NCBI RefSeq assembly: GCF_002028425.1
Contig: NZ_CP020042.1
Location: forward strand, 4,315,560-4,379,559
Length of the DNA stretch: 64,000 nucleotides
From: Streptomyces katrae
GTDB taxonomy: Bacteria; Actinomycetota; Actinomycetes; Streptomycetales; Streptomycetaceae
Reading direction: 5' to 3'
Of this stretch, positions 9,423 to 17,783 are shown in pieces. A program made the translations under genes and the position numbers. A model generated the notes under the pieces. It was given only the letters and a program-made list of their open reading frames with translations, searched no databases and had not been told where the DNA came from. Within the stretch, counting starts at the first letter, position 1. Each line of letters starts with the position of its first letter.

Positions 9423-9668
9423 TCAGAGCGTGGCGAGGAAGGCGGCCCAGGCCGGCGCGCGGAACACCACGTGCGGGCCGTCCGGGACCTTGGAGTCCCG
9501 GACGGGGACGACGTCGGTGTGCGCGTCACAGACCTCGACGCAGTCGCCGCCCGTGCCGTCGCTGTGGGTGGACTTCCGCCAGGTGGCCATCTCCAGGCAC
9601 TCCCCGCCGTCGCCACCGCTGTAGCTCGACTTGTGCCAGGTGGCTGTCGAGAGCTCGTAATCAGGCAT
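9423..9668 (-). CDS. DUF397 protein with a duplicated motif
   Basis: An 81-residue DUF397 protein. Usual members are about 60-65 residues with one W(R/H)KSSYS motif. Here the motif occurs twice in a row (WHKSSYSGGDGGECLEMA, then WRKSTHSDGTGGDCVEVC), followed by the standard VPVRDSKVPDGPHVVF and the FxxxL end. DUF397 proteins are partners of the XRE/DUF5753 regulators that influence development and antibiotic production in Streptomyces (WhiJ-type systems). The start overlaps the end of the upstream XRE gene by 8 bp, implying translational coupling and a shared function. Confidence 0.9.
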   Translation of the reverse strand: MPDYELSTATWHKSSYSGGDGGECLEMATWRKSTHSDGTGGDCVEVCDAHTDVVPVRDSKVPDGPHVVFRAPAWAAFLATL

Positions 9669-10485
9669 GCTCGTAATCCTTTGCCGCGGACTCGATCATG
9701 GCCAGTGATTCGCGAGGTGACAGGGCGCTGGCCGTCAGTAGATCGTAGATCAGGGTGTGGCGAGCGACCGTGGCCGGATCGTCGAACAGCTGGCCCGTTC
9801 CGTTGCCTTCGGCGTAGGAGAGGGGTGGGGCATCGTCGAACGACATGATTTTGAGGAGCCCCATCATGCCTGCGTGCGCACCCGCGCTGAATGGGATCAC
9901 CTGGGCGATGATCCTGTGCGATCGGATCAGGGTCAGGACGTGGTGCAGGGCATCGGCCATGACCTCGTGGCTGCCGACTTGGCGGCGAATGACAGCCTCG
10001 TCAAACACGCACCACAACAGGGGCGTTGCTGGATCGGTGAGGAGCTTGGCGCGAGCCAGCCTGCTTTCAACCAGCTCATCGATGTCCTGTGCGGGGGCTG
10101 TTGGCTGGTATGCGCGGCAGACCGCCCGCGCGTACTGCTCGGTCTGGAGTAGTCCCGGGATGGACTGCGGAGCGTAGTCCCGGATTGTCTTCGCCATGGC
10201 TTCTGCCTCGGCTGCTGCCAGAAAGTGGTCGGGGTGCTTGGCTTTGCTCGACGCTCGGCAGTTGCGGACGAAGAACCCGCCGGTCCTCAAGATCTCGTCT
10301 ATCGCGTTGGCGAGTTCGAGCGTGATGCGGCGCGTGCCCGCTTCCATCTGGCCCACGTACGACCCGCTCACGAACAGCTTCTCGCCCAGTCCGGCCTGGC
10401 TCATGGCGGCGCGCTCGCGGGCTACGCGGAGTTCGGCGCCGAGGAGGGCGCGGGGTGAGGAGGGGTCGAGGTTCTTTCCTGGCAT
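9661..10485 (-). CDS. XRE-family regulator with DUF5753 domain (WhiJ-type)
   Basis: A 274-residue regulator. Residues about 15-68 form a Cro/CI helix-turn-helix (MSQAGLGEKLFVSGSYVGQM) and the remainder is the DUF5753 domain (AKTIRDYAPQSIPGLLQTEQ, the usual entry). In Streptomyces such proteins pair with a DUF397 partner, here overlapping at the 3' end. GGGAG precedes ATG 10485; a longer in-frame reading to 10800 crosses a divergent gene and is rejected. Base composition is less GC-rich than the neighbours, as is common for these paralogous pairs. The divergent promoter region carries a palindrome that may be its operator. Confidence 0.92.
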   Translation of the reverse strand: MPGKNLDPSSPRALLGAELRVARERAAMSQAGLGEKLFVSGSYVGQMEAGTRRITLELANAIDEILRTGGFFVRNCRASSKAKHPDHFLAAAEAEAMAKTIRDYAPQSIPGLLQTEQYARAVCRAYQPTAPAQDIDELVESRLARAKLLTDPATPLLWCVFDEAVIRRQVGSHEVMADALHHVLTLIRSHRIIAQVIPFSAGAHAGMMGLLKIMSFDDAPPLSYAEGNGTGQLFDDPATVARHTLIYDLLTASALSPRESLAMIESAAKDYEHA

Positions 10486-10573
10486 GACAACTCCCGGTCC
10501 AACAGGTGCGGTTGCTGCGGTGGCCCACTTGAAGGCTAGCCGGGGTGCGACCACTCTGTGTAGGGGAGTTGAA

Positions 10574-10584
10574 TACTCAGAGTA
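10574..10584. promoter_or_regulatory. Palindrome TACTC-A-GAGTA in the divergent XRE promoter region
   Basis: A perfect 11-bp palindrome midway between the XRE gene and the divergent gene at 10600, with a related CACTCTGTGTA about 22 bp to its left. Its place suggests an XRE operator; this is inference. Confidence 0.4.
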
Positions 10585-10599
10585 GAAAGGTGACATGTC

Positions 10600-10818
10600 A
10601 TGGTGCTCACGCCCCAGGAGCGGATGCAGGCGGCCGAAGAGGCTGTGCGGCAGCTGAGGGAGTCCCTGGCGGGGGTCGGGGTCACGTTCCCCTCGCTGGA
10701 CGTGGACGGGATCTCGGCGGCGGGGACGTACGGGCTGCCCCTCGTGGACCTCGGCCGCTGCAACCTGGACACCGCCCTCCGGCTGGCCGCCGTCCTGCAC
10801 GGGCGGGCCGGCGCGTGA
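10600..10818 (+). CDS. Small protein of unknown function
   Basis: A 72-residue acidic protein, divergent from the XRE gene. It has a helical first half (QERMQAAEEAVRQLRESLAG) and a second half built around LPLVDLGRCNLDTALRLAAVLH. AAAGG lies about 10 bp before ATG 10600. Its stop overlaps the next gene's GTG by two bases (GTGA), so the two are translated together. Similar small proteins often sit opposite XRE/DUF397 pairs in Streptomyces; no function is known to me. Confidence 0.75.
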   Translation: MVLTPQERMQAAEEAVRQLRESLAGVGVTFPSLDVDGISAAGTYGLPLVDLGRCNLDTALRLAAVLHGRAGA

Positions 10819-11504
10819 GCGATCCGGTGGACGCGGCTCAGTTCGCCTTCGAGCTCGGATGGAAGCTGCGCGGCCTGGAGGCGGCCCTCGGCGAGGGCGG
10901 CGGCGCGTGGCGGCGCAAGGGGGCGGGGCTTGCCGTGCGGGCGTGGCGTGACGCGGACGCCGGGCTGTGGACGGCCGTCGGGGACGACGGGGAGCGGCGC
11001 GAGGCGCGGACCGCCGGGACGGCGGACGAGGCGACCGCCCTCGTGCACGAGGCCTTCGGGCTCACCGCCTGGCGGCCGCAGCCGCCTCCGCCGCCGGGGT
11101 GGCACCGGTTCACACTGGTCCACAGGCCTGTGGACGACTGCCCGGCGCCCGACGACCCGCGCTACGCCCGACTGCGGGCGCGGCCCCCCGAGGGGTGCGT
11201 GGCCGAGGAGGCCGACGGGTGCTTCGCGCTGCGCTGCGAGCGGCCGGGGGCGCGGCTGCTGGACGCGGTGGCCGCGACCTGCGCGGAGGTGCGGGACGGG
11301 TACGGGCTGCTGCTGGCGGACCTCGGCGTGGCGCGGCCGCAGGAGTGGGCGGCGGACGGCACCGACGGCTGGGGCGCGGAGGCCGTGGGACAGCTGCTGC
11401 TGATGGCGGCCGAGCGGGGGCCGAAGCTGGGGTACTCGGTGGAGGACCTGGCCGGGTTCCTGCGGGCCGCGGCCGGGGCCGGGGCGGTGAGGGGGCAGGG
11501 CTGA
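10815..11504 (+). CDS. Hypothetical protein coupled to the gene at 10600
   Basis: A 229-residue soluble protein starting at GTG 10815 inside the upstream stop. Features visible are a proline run near residue 90 (PQPPPPPGWHRF), several tryptophans and an alanine-rich helical C-terminus. No catalytic motif or known domain is recognised. The two-gene unit faces away from the XRE/DUF397 pair and may be one of its targets, but that rests only on position. Confidence 0.72.
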   Translation: MSDPVDAAQFAFELGWKLRGLEAALGEGGGAWRRKGAGLAVRAWRDADAGLWTAVGDDGERREARTAGTADEATALVHEAFGLTAWRPQPPPPPGWHRFTLVHRPVDDCPAPDDPRYARLRARPPEGCVAEEADGCFALRCERPGARLLDAVAATCAEVRDGYGLLLADLGVARPQEWAADGTDGWGAEAVGQLLLMAAERGPKLGYSVEDLAGFLRAAAGAGAVRGQG

Positions 11505-11604
11505 CGGAGCGGCCGGTGACCGTCCCCGCTCCTAGGGCGGCCGCACGCCGATCGCACGCACCGAACGACCCGGCCTGATCCGGCGCGAATTGTCAGACAG
11601 GCCC

Positions 11605-12183
11605 CTAGCGGACGAAGTCCTTCAGGGACTCGGTGTTGAGGGTGATGCCGACCGGGGCCGGGATCTTGACGGTGGTCCCGTACGGGAAGGAGGCGCTCCG
11701 GTGGTACGCGCCGGTGCCGGGATCGCTGTGGACGGTCACCGCGCAGGTGTCGCGGTCGATGAGGAGGTAGACGGGGATGCCGGCGGCCGCGTACCCGTCC
11801 CGCTTCTCGTTGCGGTCTCGCCGGTCGGTGTCACCGTCGTGGGAGGTCACCTCCAGCACCATCAGCACGCCGGTCGGATCGGCCCACTCGCCCGTACCGG
11901 CGAACGTGCCGACCGGCGCCAGTACGCCGTCGGGCCGGGCCCGGCCCGAGCGGTACTTCTCGACGGCCAGCCCCCGTTCCGGGTACAGGGCCAGTTCCGG
12001 GCGCTGCTGCATGCAGTGCCGCAGTACCCACATGACGATCTCGTCGTGGTCGCCGTCAGGCACGGGCTTGACCTCAAGCTTTCCCTGGATGAACTCAAGG
12101 GTTACCGTCTCGGGCGCCGTGCGGGCGATCTGTTCGAACTCCTCGACCGTCATCTGCGGGTGCTCGGCGAAGCTGGGGGTCAT
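11605..12183 (-). CDS. Uma2 family endonuclease (DUF820)
   Basis: A complete 192-residue DUF820 protein. The fold elements run in order: an N-terminal FEQIARTAPETVTLEFIQG strand, ARPDGVLAP with the active-site Asp, LEVTSHDGDTDRRDRNEKRD with Glu and Lys, and IPVYLLIDRD. An in-frame GTG/ATG extends the reading to 12246, but ATG 12183 aligns exactly with the start of the related copy at 4887 and has AGGAGG seven bases upstream, within a hairpin loop. The closeness to the decayed copy 7 kb away indicates a recent duplication. Its cellular role is unknown. Confidence 0.87.
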   Translation of the reverse strand: MTPSFAEHPQMTVEEFEQIARTAPETVTLEFIQGKLEVKPVPDGDHDEIVMWVLRHCMQQRPELALYPERGLAVEKYRSGRARPDGVLAPVGTFAGTGEWADPTGVLMVLEVTSHDGDTDRRDRNEKRDGYAAAGIPVYLLIDRDTCAVTVHSDPGTGAYHRSASFPYGTTVKIPAPVGITLNTESLKDFVR

Positions 12184-12203
12184 GGTGTCGCCTCCTCGAC
12201 ACC
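12184..12203 (-). promoter_or_regulatory. Hairpin with the ribosome binding site in its loop, before the Uma2 gene
   Basis: On the minus strand GGTGTCG-AGGAGG-CGACACC is a perfect seven-bp stem with AGGAGG as the six-base loop. The stem ends at the start codon. The 250 bp beyond it, up to 12438, hold no gene. Confidence 0.65.
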
Positions 12204-12438
12204 ATGCTGCCCCGTGGGCCCACTTCCGGATCGACTGAATCGTCATACGCGGCTCCGTTCGGGTGCGGATGCCGCACAGGCTAGGGGCATATGCCAGAGC
12301 GCAATGGCCCGAAGACGTTCGGTTAGCCCGATGGTGTGAGTGTGCGTGCCCTCCCCGCGACGCACGCCGTCAGCCTCAGAACGTTCCCCCCCCGCTGCGC
12401 GGCCGGCCCCGCCCGCCGTCGGTGCACGGGAGGCGGGG

Positions 12439-13908
12439 TCAGGCCAGCGCCGGTTCCTTTGCCTGGGCGGTGGGGGGTGCCTGCGGGCCGGGGTCGGTGT
12501 TGAGCTCGTCGAGCATCCGGCGGGTGAAGCCGAAGAAGTACGTCGCCGCGAAGCCGGCCAGGTAGCCGACCACCAGACCGCCCGCGTAGACGGCGAGGGT
12601 CGCGCCCGTGCCGGACGTGCCCTTCAGCAGCGGGAACAGGGCCCAGCCCGAGGGGCCGATGGCCGTCGAACCGAAGGCGACGCCCAGCTGGTTGAACAGG
12701 CCGATGAACGCCCCGCCGGCCGCGCCGCCGGCGCAGGCCGTGACGAACGGGCGGCCCAGCGGCAGGGAGACCCCGTAGATCAGCGGCTCCCCGACGCCCA
12801 GCAGACCGGCCGGGAGCGCGGAGCGGATCGTGGCGCGCAGCGAGGCGTTGCGCGGCAGGCGGGCGTAGACGGCCAGGGCCGCGCCGACCTGCCCGGCGCC
12901 CGCCATCGCGAGGATCGGCAGCAGGACGGTGTAGCCGGACTGTTCGATGAGGGTGGTGTGGATGGGGATCAGGGCCTGGTGCAGGCCGAGCATCACCAGG
13001 GGCAGGAAGAGGCCGCCCAGCACCAGCCCGGCGAAGGCGCCGCCGGTGGCGAGGAGGCGGTCGGCGAAGGTGCCGATGCCGGCGGAGACCGCGCCCGCGA
13101 CGAACATCAGGCCGTAGAGGGTGACCAGGCCGGGGACGAGCACCGTGAGGGTGGGGGTGACCAGTACGTCCAGGGCCTGGGGGACCCGGCGGCGGCACCA
13201 CCTTTCCACGCGGACCGCCAGGAGGGCGGCGGCGAGGGCGCCCAGGACCCCGCCCTGGCCGGGGGAGAGGTGCTGCCCGAAGGCGTCGGTCTTCGCGACG
13301 CCGGGGAAGACGATCACCGCCGCGACGGCCCCGCCGAGTACGGGCGTACCGCCGAACTCCTTGGCGGTGTTGTGGCCGACGAACACGGCGATCAGGGCCA
13401 TGAACCCCGAGCCGATCGCCGCCAGGGCCGGGACCAGGGCCGAGGCCCAGCCGAGGTTGGCGAGGAGCCCGCCGAGGCCCGCGATGATCCCGCAGCCGAT
13501 GAGGGCGGGGATCAGCGGGACGAAGACGTTCGCGACGCGCCGCAGGAACTGCTTGAAGGGGGTGGCGTTGCGCGCCGTGCGGGCCTCCTTCAGGGCCGCG
13601 CCCCGGGCGGCCAGCGCGTCGGCGGTGACCGGCGCCGGCGGTGTGCGCCCTTCGGCGACCAGGGCCTCGAACTCCGAGGTGACCCGGGCGACCGCGCCCG
13701 GGCCGAGCACGATCTGGTACGTCTCGTCGTCCTCGACCACGCCCAGCACCCCGGGTACGGCCCTGAGCCCCGGGCCGTCGACGAGGGAGCGGTCGTGCAG
13801 GCCGATCCGCAGGCGGGTCATGCAGTGCGCGACGGAGCCGATGTTGTCCGGGCCGCCGACCAGGGGCAGGATCGCGGCGGCGGTGGCGCGGTTCTTGTCA
13901 GTGGTCAT
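12439..13908 (-). CDS. murP: PTS EIIBC component, probably for N-acetylmuramic acid
   Basis: A 489-residue sugar phosphotransferase permease. Residues 1 to about 75 form the EIIB domain with the phosphorylated Cys29 in SVAHCMTRLR. From about residue 115 a membrane EIIC domain follows with about ten hydrophobic segments and the conserved GVGEPLIYG motif. There is no EIIA domain, as in MurP, so phosphate must come from a separate EIIA. It lies 34 bp after murQ on the same strand, and that pairing is what points to N-acetylmuramic acid as the sugar imported and phosphorylated. Specificity for GlcNAc or glucose cannot be excluded from sequence. Confidence 0.87.
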   Translation of the reverse strand: MTTDKNRATAAAILPLVGGPDNIGSVAHCMTRLRIGLHDRSLVDGPGLRAVPGVLGVVEDDETYQIVLGPGAVARVTSEFEALVAEGRTPPAPVTADALAARGAALKEARTARNATPFKQFLRRVANVFVPLIPALIGCGIIAGLGGLLANLGWASALVPALAAIGSGFMALIAVFVGHNTAKEFGGTPVLGGAVAAVIVFPGVAKTDAFGQHLSPGQGGVLGALAAALLAVRVERWCRRRVPQALDVLVTPTLTVLVPGLVTLYGLMFVAGAVSAGIGTFADRLLATGGAFAGLVLGGLFLPLVMLGLHQALIPIHTTLIEQSGYTVLLPILAMAGAGQVGAALAVYARLPRNASLRATIRSALPAGLLGVGEPLIYGVSLPLGRPFVTACAGGAAGGAFIGLFNQLGVAFGSTAIGPSGWALFPLLKGTSGTGATLAVYAGGLVVGYLAGFAATYFFGFTRRMLDELNTDPGPQAPPTAQAKEPALA

Positions 13909-13942
13909 GGGTGCGTCGCCTTGCTGTGGGGGAGCCGGAGGG

Positions 13943-14881
13943 TCAGCGGACGGCGGCGAGTGCCTCGCGGAGGTGGCCGTGCGCGGCGGTGAGCAGGCCG
14001 GCGGCGGTGGGGGCGTCCACCCCGCCGAGGAGGACGAGGATCGCGTTCTTGACCTCGCCGCCGGTGGCGGTCAGCGCGGCCTCGATCTCCGCGTCGGGTG
14101 CGCCGGTGGCCAGGGCGACGATGCGGCGCGAGCGGGCGCGCAGCTTCTCGTTGGTGGCGCGGACGTCGACCATCAGGTTCCCGTACGTCTTGCCGAGGCG
14201 GATCATCGTCACCGTCGAGAGCAGGTTCAGGACGAGTTTCTGTGCCGTGCCCGCCTTCAGCCGGGTGGAGCCGGTGAGCAGCTCGGGGCCCACGACGACC
14301 TCGATGCCGTGGTCGGCGGCCGCGGCGAGGGCGGAGCCGGCGTTGCAGGACAGCCCGACGGTGAGCGCGCCGCGCGTGCGGGCGAACTCGACGGCGCCGA
14401 TCGCGTAGGGGGTGCGGCCAGAGGCGGAGACGCCGACGACGGTGTCGTCGGCGGTCAGGGCGAGGGCGGTGAGGTCGTCGGCGGCCAGTTCCCGGGAGTC
14501 CTCGGCGCCCTCGACGGCCTTGGTCATGGCGCCGGGGCCGCCCGCGATCAGGCCGACGACCTGCGCCGGGTCGGTGTTGAAGGTGGGCGGGCACTCGCTG
14601 GCGTCCAGGACGCCGAGCCGGCCGGCGGTCCCCGCGCCCGCGTAGACGAGCCGGCCGCCGCGGGCCATCCGCTCGGCGATCGCGTCGACGGCGGCGGCGA
14701 TCGGCTCCAGCTGCGCGGCGACGGCGGCCGGGACGGTGGCGTCCTCGGCGTTCATCAGCCGGGCGATCTCCAGGGTCGGCAGCCGGTCGATCTCGGCCAG
14801 CTCGGGGCGGAAGGCCTCGGTGGTGAGGGTGTCGAGCTGGGCGCGGAGGTCGGCGTGGGCGGTCTCGGCGTGGGCGGTCAT
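13943..14881 (-). CDS. murQ: N-acetylmuramic acid 6-phosphate etherase
   Basis: Removes D-lactate from MurNAc-6-phosphate, giving GlcNAc-6-phosphate, so that peptidoglycan sugar can be recycled. The 312-residue protein has a SIS sugar-phosphate domain from about residue 60 to 220 with [10 protein letters not shown]. The catalytic glutamates, by comparison with E. coli, are E96 (DASECPPT) and E127 (EGAEDSRE). The C-terminal [13 protein letters not shown] helix region is typical. It is the first gene of a two-gene unit with murP. No RpiR/MurR-type regulator adjoins it, unlike in many bacteria. Confidence 0.95.
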   Translation of the reverse strand: MTAHAETAHADLRAQLDTLTTEAFRPELAEIDRLPTLEIARLMNAEDATVPAAVAAQLEPIAAAVDAIAERMARGGRLVYAGAGTAGRLGVLDASECPPTFNTDPAQVVGLIAGGPGAMTKAVEGAEDSRELAADDLTALALTADDTVVGVSASGRTPYAIGAVEFARTRGALTVGLSCNAGSALAAAADHGIEVVVGPELLTGSTRLKAGTAQKLVLNLLSTVTMIRLGKTYGNLMVDVRATNEKLRARSRRIVALATGAPDAEIEAALTATGGEVKNAILVLLGGVDAPTAAGLLTAAHGHLREALAAVR

Positions 14882-15029
14882 GGGCGGGGCTCCTGCGGGC
14901 GGGGCGCGGCGGCCAGGGCGGTCCGGTGGGAGCCATGGTGCACCGGCGGGGACCGGTCGGCGGGGCGCCGGGCCGGGTGCGGGAGGGATCCCCTCCCCTT
15001 TTGGGGCGGTGAGGGGTCAAAATGAGCCC

Positions 15030-15407
15030 ATGGACCACGCGACCCCCCTGGAACAGGCGCTGCATGTCGCCCGCGCACTGGTTCTCGCCGACCTCGCCGC
15101 CGGTGAGGTCGCCGATGCCGACGTCGTCTCCCTCGTCGAGGACTCGGTCACGCACCGCCGCTGGTGGGTGGAGCAGTGGCCGGAGGGGGTCGCCTACCTT
15201 GCCGGACTCGTCGCGCAGGACGTGAAGGACGCCCTGCTGGAGAAGTACGGGCGCTGGCCGCTGTGCCCGGTGTGCGAGCACGGGGAGCCGCACGCGCTGG
15301 ACGTGGAGCCGGAGCTTGGGCCCGATCCGCACTGGGTGTGCTCGGAGGCCGGTGTGAAGGTGGCGGCGGTGGGCGGTCTCGGCCCCGTCTTCCACCCGGG
15401 CCGGTGA
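15030..15407 (+). CDS. Hypothetical protein
   Basis: A 125-residue acidic protein, divergent from murQ. The first half is helical (VEDSVTHRRWWVEQWPEG); the second has a CPVCEHGEPH pair of cysteines and a later Cys near the end (HWVCSEAG), so it may bind zinc. I do not recognise the family. ATG 15030 has no Shine-Dalgarno but CAAAAT (15018-15023) six bases ahead, a leaderless pattern. It is followed within 8 bp by the DUF4031 gene. Confidence 0.75.
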   Translation: MDHATPLEQALHVARALVLADLAAGEVADADVVSLVEDSVTHRRWWVEQWPEGVAYLAGLVAQDVKDALLEKYGRWPLCPVCEHGEPHALDVEPELGPDPHWVCSEAGVKVAAVGGLGPVFHPGR

Positions 15408-15414
15408 GCCGCCG

Positions 15415-15684
15415 GTGACGGTGTACATCGACCCGCCGGTGTGGCCGGGGCACGGCCGCCTGTGGTCGCACATGGTCAGCGACGTCTCGTTCGAGGAGCT
15501 GCACGCCTTCGCGGCGTCGATCGGCTGCCCGCCGCGCGCCTTCGAACGGGACCACTACGACGTGCCGTCGCACCGGTACGCGGACGCGGTGGCGGCGGGG
15601 GCGTTGGAGATAGGCAGCAAGGAACTCGTCCGCCGCCTGACGGAGGCGGGCCTGCGGAGGCCCAAGGGGCGGCCGGTGGCGTAG
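15415..15684 (+). CDS. DUF4031 protein
   Basis: An 89-residue protein matching DUF4031: it begins VYIDPPVWPGHGRLWSHMVS, with FERDHYDVPSHRY and a basic end. The family function is unknown; conserved Trp, His and Asp residues suggest a small enzyme or binding domain. The gene starts at GTG 15415, 8 bp after the preceding gene, so the two form an operon. Confidence 0.88.
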   Translation: MTVYIDPPVWPGHGRLWSHMVSDVSFEELHAFAASIGCPPRAFERDHYDVPSHRYADAVAAGALEIGSKELVRRLTEAGLRRPKGRPVA

Positions 15685-15694
15685 GCGGCCCCCG

Positions 15695-16951
15695 CTACCG
15701 GCCGGCCGGTTCCGTTTCGGCCGGGGCCGGGGCGGCGCCCGAACCGTTGACCACCCGGGTCGCACCGACCCCCGTACGGCGGTCCACGCGCAGGGCCACG
15801 AGGGTCAGGGCGATCGCCGTGACGGTCATCGCCGCGCCCGCCCAGGCGGTGGCGGGGTAGCCGTAGCCCGCGTCGATGACCGTGCCGCCGAGCCAGGGGC
15901 CGCCGGTGTTGCCGAGGTTGAACGCGGCGGTGGTGGTCGCGCCGGCCAGGGTGGGGGCGGCGCCGGCGACGTTGAACATGCGGGCGTTGAGGGCGGGGGC
16001 GGTGAAGAACGCCGAGACGCCGAGGAGGAAGGACAGCGCGACGGCCGCCACCTGGACCGAGGCCAGCAGGGCGAGGGCCGCGAGGAAGGCGGTGGAGGCG
16101 GTGATGCCCCAGAGCATCACCGCGAAGAGGCGGCCGTCCGCGATGCGTCCGCCGACGGTGGTGCCGGCCAGCGCGCCGACGCCGAAGAGGGCCAGGACCC
16201 ACGGCACCCATGCCGAGTCCAGTCCGGCCACCTCCGTGAGCAGCGGTGACAGGTAGCTGAAGGCGCAGAACACGCCGCCGGCGGCGAGGGCGGTGACGGC
16301 GACGGCGAGCCAGACCTGGCGGTCGGCGTAGATGCTCAGCTCGCGGCGCAGGCGGGGCCTCTCGGCGGGCAGCGGGATCTTCGGGATGAGCGCCAGGATG
16401 CCGGCGAGGGCGATGGCGGAGGCGGCGCCGACGGACCAGAACGCGGAACGCCAGCCGAGCTGCTCGCCGAGGAAGGCGCCGGCGGGGACGCCGAGGACGT
16501 TGGCGATGGAGAGGCCGCCGATCATGACGGACATGGCGCGGGCGCGCTGGTCCTTGCCGACCATGGCGATGGCGACGGCCGCGCCGACGGCCCAGAACCC
16601 GGCGCAGGCGAAGGCCGAGACGATGCGGGAGGCGAAGAGGAACCCGTAGGAGGGGGCCAGTGCGCCCGCGACCTGGCCGAGGCCGAAGAGGCTGATGAGC
16701 GTGATGAGGGTGGTGCGGCGCGGGAGGCGAAGGGTGGCGACGGCCAGCAGCGGCGCCCCGACGACCATGCCGATCGCGAAGGCGGATATGAGCAGGCCCG
16801 CCTGCGGGATGGAGACGCCCATGTCCTCGGCGATGGGCGGCAGGAGCCCGGACAGCATGAACTCGCTGGTGCCGAGGGCGAAGACGGACAGGCCGAGGAC
16901 GTATACGGCCACGGGCATGCGGGACGGGGCGTTCGTTGAGGCTGCGGGCAT
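15695..16951 (-). CDS. MFS drug exporter, Cmx/CmrA or AraJ type
   Basis: A 418-residue, 12-helix major facilitator. The first helix LGLSVFALGTSEFMLSGLLP is characteristic of the group that includes the chloramphenicol exporters Cmx/CmrA and the sugar exporter AraJ. The motif C-like VLGVPAGAFLGEQLGWR marks it as a proton antiporter. ATG 16951 (MPAAST) is preferred over the upstream 16984, with GAGAAG before it. The tail is rich in proline and alanine. Substrate unknown. It stands alone, convergent with the DUF4031 gene. Confidence 0.88.
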   Translation of the reverse strand: MPAASTNAPSRMPVAVYVLGLSVFALGTSEFMLSGLLPPIAEDMGVSIPQAGLLISAFAIGMVVGAPLLAVATLRLPRRTTLITLISLFGLGQVAGALAPSYGFLFASRIVSAFACAGFWAVGAAVAIAMVGKDQRARAMSVMIGGLSIANVLGVPAGAFLGEQLGWRSAFWSVGAASAIALAGILALIPKIPLPAERPRLRRELSIYADRQVWLAVAVTALAAGGVFCAFSYLSPLLTEVAGLDSAWVPWVLALFGVGALAGTTVGGRIADGRLFAVMLWGITASTAFLAALALLASVQVAAVALSFLLGVSAFFTAPALNARMFNVAGAAPTLAGATTTAAFNLGNTGGPWLGGTVIDAGYGYPATAWAGAAMTVTAIALTLVALRVDRRTGVGATRVVNGSGAAPAPAETEPAGR

Positions 16952-17011
16952 GCTTCTCACGAACCGGAAGGAAGCGGGGCGCATTCCCGGCGGGGTGTGG
17001 GGTGTGTCAGG

Positions 17012-17674
17012 TCACGGGGTCAGGGTGGCGAGTTCGGCGGCGAGGTTGCGGCGGGCGGGGGCCTCCCAGTGGGCGGCGCCGTGCGGGGTGCGGTAGAGGC
17101 GGGGCAGGCCGAGGAGCTGGCGCAGGACGGCGGCGCGGCCGGTGCGGAAGGCCTCGTCCGGGACGAAGGCGTACTCGGCGCGGACGGCGGTGGCGTAGGC
17201 GGCGTACGCGTCGGGGTCGCCGGCGAGGACGGCGAGGTCGGCGTCGCAGAGGGCCTCGCCGTTGGTGTCGCCGGGGGCCGGGTCGTGGGTGACGGTGAGC
17301 CGGACCAGGCGGGCCACCTCGGCGGTGCGGGCGGCGTCGACGCCGAGCTCGGGGAGGGCGCGCTCGGCGAGGGCGGCGCTGCGCTCCTCGTTCTCGGAGC
17401 GGTCGGGCCGGTAGACGGCGTCGTGGAACCAGGCGGCGAGCTCGACGGCGGTGGGGTCGGCGGCGTGCCCGGCGAGCACGTCGACGCGCGCGAGGACGTC
17501 GGCCAGGTGGGTGGTGGTGTGGTAGCGGCGCTGCGGCTCCGCCCAGGCGGCGAGGAGGCGGTCCGCGTAGGGGGCGGGGTCCTGGTCGGCGCCCGCCGCG
17601 GCGGCGGTGGCGGCCCAGCGGCGGCGGAGTGCGTCCGTGTGGGTGTCCGTGTCGGCGCCCGTGTGGGTGTCCAT
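17012..17674 (-). CDS. HD-domain phosphohydrolase
   Basis: A 220-residue predicted metal-dependent phosphohydrolase. The metal ligands are visible in YHTTTHLADVL, WFHDAVY (the HD pair) and LTVTHD with CDADLAVL. These enzymes hydrolyse phosphate esters of nucleotides or related molecules, but this subgroup has no assigned substrate. A CACAAT box (minus strand, 17681-17686) lies six bases before ATG 17674, suggesting a leaderless message. It is divergent from cutC. Confidence 0.87.
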   Translation of the reverse strand: MDTHTGADTDTHTDALRRRWAATAAAAGADQDPAPYADRLLAAWAEPQRRYHTTTHLADVLARVDVLAGHAADPTAVELAAWFHDAVYRPDRSENEERSAALAERALPELGVDAARTAEVARLVRLTVTHDPAPGDTNGEALCDADLAVLAGDPDAYAAYATAVRAEYAFVPDEAFRTGRAAVLRQLLGLPRLYRTPHGAAHWEAPARRNLAAELATLTP

Positions 17675-17738
17675 GCGGACATTGTGCGGGTGGCGCGATC
17701 GTGCTGGTGGTGGGTGGGCCGGGGACCGTACCCTTGAT

Positions 17739-17754
17739 ATTGGACTAGACCTAT
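17739..17754 (+). promoter_or_regulatory. Possible DasR-type operator before cutC
   Basis: ATTGGACTAGACCTAT matches 12 of 16 positions of the dre consensus as I remember it (ACTGGTCTAGACCACT). It lies 30 bp before cutC at a promoter position. Binding is unproven. Confidence 0.3.
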
Positions 17755-17783
17755 TTTCCCTATGTTCCGAAGGATGGGATCAC

